Assembly: GCA_023437285.1 (NCBI GenBank)
Contig: JAEZGP010000047.1
Span: forward strand, 1-8,165
From: Actinomycetes bacterium
GTDB taxonomy: Bacteria; Actinomycetota; Actinomycetes; Mycobacteriales; Micromonosporaceae
Reading direction: 5' to 3'
DNA: 8,165 nt
In this document: one piece after another, positions 8,071 to 8,165 of the stretch
Position numbering within the stretch: position 1 is the stretch's first letter
Layout of the letters: each line of letters opens with the position of its first letter
Notes under the pieces: model-generated
What the model saw: the letters and a program-made list of their open reading frames with translations, nothing else
Database searches by the model: none
What the model was told of the DNA's origin: nothing
Translations under genes and position numbers: made by a program

Positions 8071-8165
8071 TGGGACAGAAGGTAAACCCCTACGGCTTCC
8101 GCCTCGGCATCACCACCGACCACGTGTCGCGGTGGTTCTCGGACTCGACGAAGCCCGGACAGCGC
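8070..8165 (+). CDS. rpsC: 30S ribosomal protein S3, N-terminal part (3' truncated by window edge)
   Basis: S3 lies at the mRNA entry channel of the 30S subunit and takes part in mRNA helicase activity. Only the first 32 residues are present, starting [18 protein letters not shown]; a full S3 has well over 200. The ATG shares one base with the rplV stop (TAATG), with AGAAGG (8054-8059) 10 bases upstream. Most actinobacteria outside Micrococcales that I recall begin MGQKVHPHGFRLGI followed by a tryptophan-containing W-K-S-R-W stretch. The NPYGF and [15 protein letters not shown] version here is the Microbacteriaceae/Micrococcales type. Position after rplV is the standard S10 operon order. Confidence 0.97.
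   Translation, partial: MGQKVNPYGFRLGITTDHVSRWFSDSTKPGQR

Overview
This window is the classic bacterial translation-gene cluster of a GC-rich actinomycete (Actinomycetota). It holds the end of the str operon (rpsL-rpsG-fusA-tuf) followed by the start of the S10 operon (rpsJ-rplC-rplD-rplW-rplB-rpsS-rplV-rpsC), all on the + strand. The evidence for an actinomycete is the strong preference for G or C at third codon positions, four GTG starts (fusA, tuf, rplD, rplW), tight start/stop overlaps, and protein sequences that match actinobacterial forms of each family. rpsL is cut at the left edge and rpsC at the right edge. The other ten genes are complete and of normal length, with no frameshift.

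Layout. Bases 1-4117 carry S12 (C-terminal part), S7, EF-G and EF-Tu. The rpsL stop overlaps the rpsG start by one base. The 66-base rpsG-fusA gap holds a 10-bp hairpin, and the 125-base fusA-tuf gap holds a perfect 6-bp hairpin just before the tuf ribosome binding site. Bases 4118-4571 are the only long non-coding stretch. They contain a 17-bp terminator-like hairpin with a GNRA loop after tuf, one good sigma70-type promoter (TTCACA, 18-base spacer, CATAAT), and a predicted leader of about 325 bases packed with hairpins, several mutually exclusive. Bases 4572-8165 carry the S10 operon genes, spaced by 25 bases or less or overlapping by 1 or 4 bases, which suggests one mRNA with translational coupling.

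How the genes work together. The ribosomal proteins build the 30S head (S7, S10, S19, S3), the decoding centre (S12), and the 50S core and exit tunnel (L2, L3, L4, L22, L23). EF-Tu delivers aminoacyl-tRNA and EF-G drives translocation on that ribosome. Joint expression keeps them in proportion.

I found no undescribed enzyme system, defence island or mobile element. The points worth a second look are the structured S10 leader with competing hairpins, the hairpins in the two str-operon gaps, and an apparent shift in family resemblance along the window: S7, EF-G, EF-Tu and S10 look Micromonosporaceae-like to me, whereas L2, S19, L22 and the S3 N-terminus look Microbacteriaceae-like. That last comparison rests on remembered family sequences and needs a phylogenetic test.
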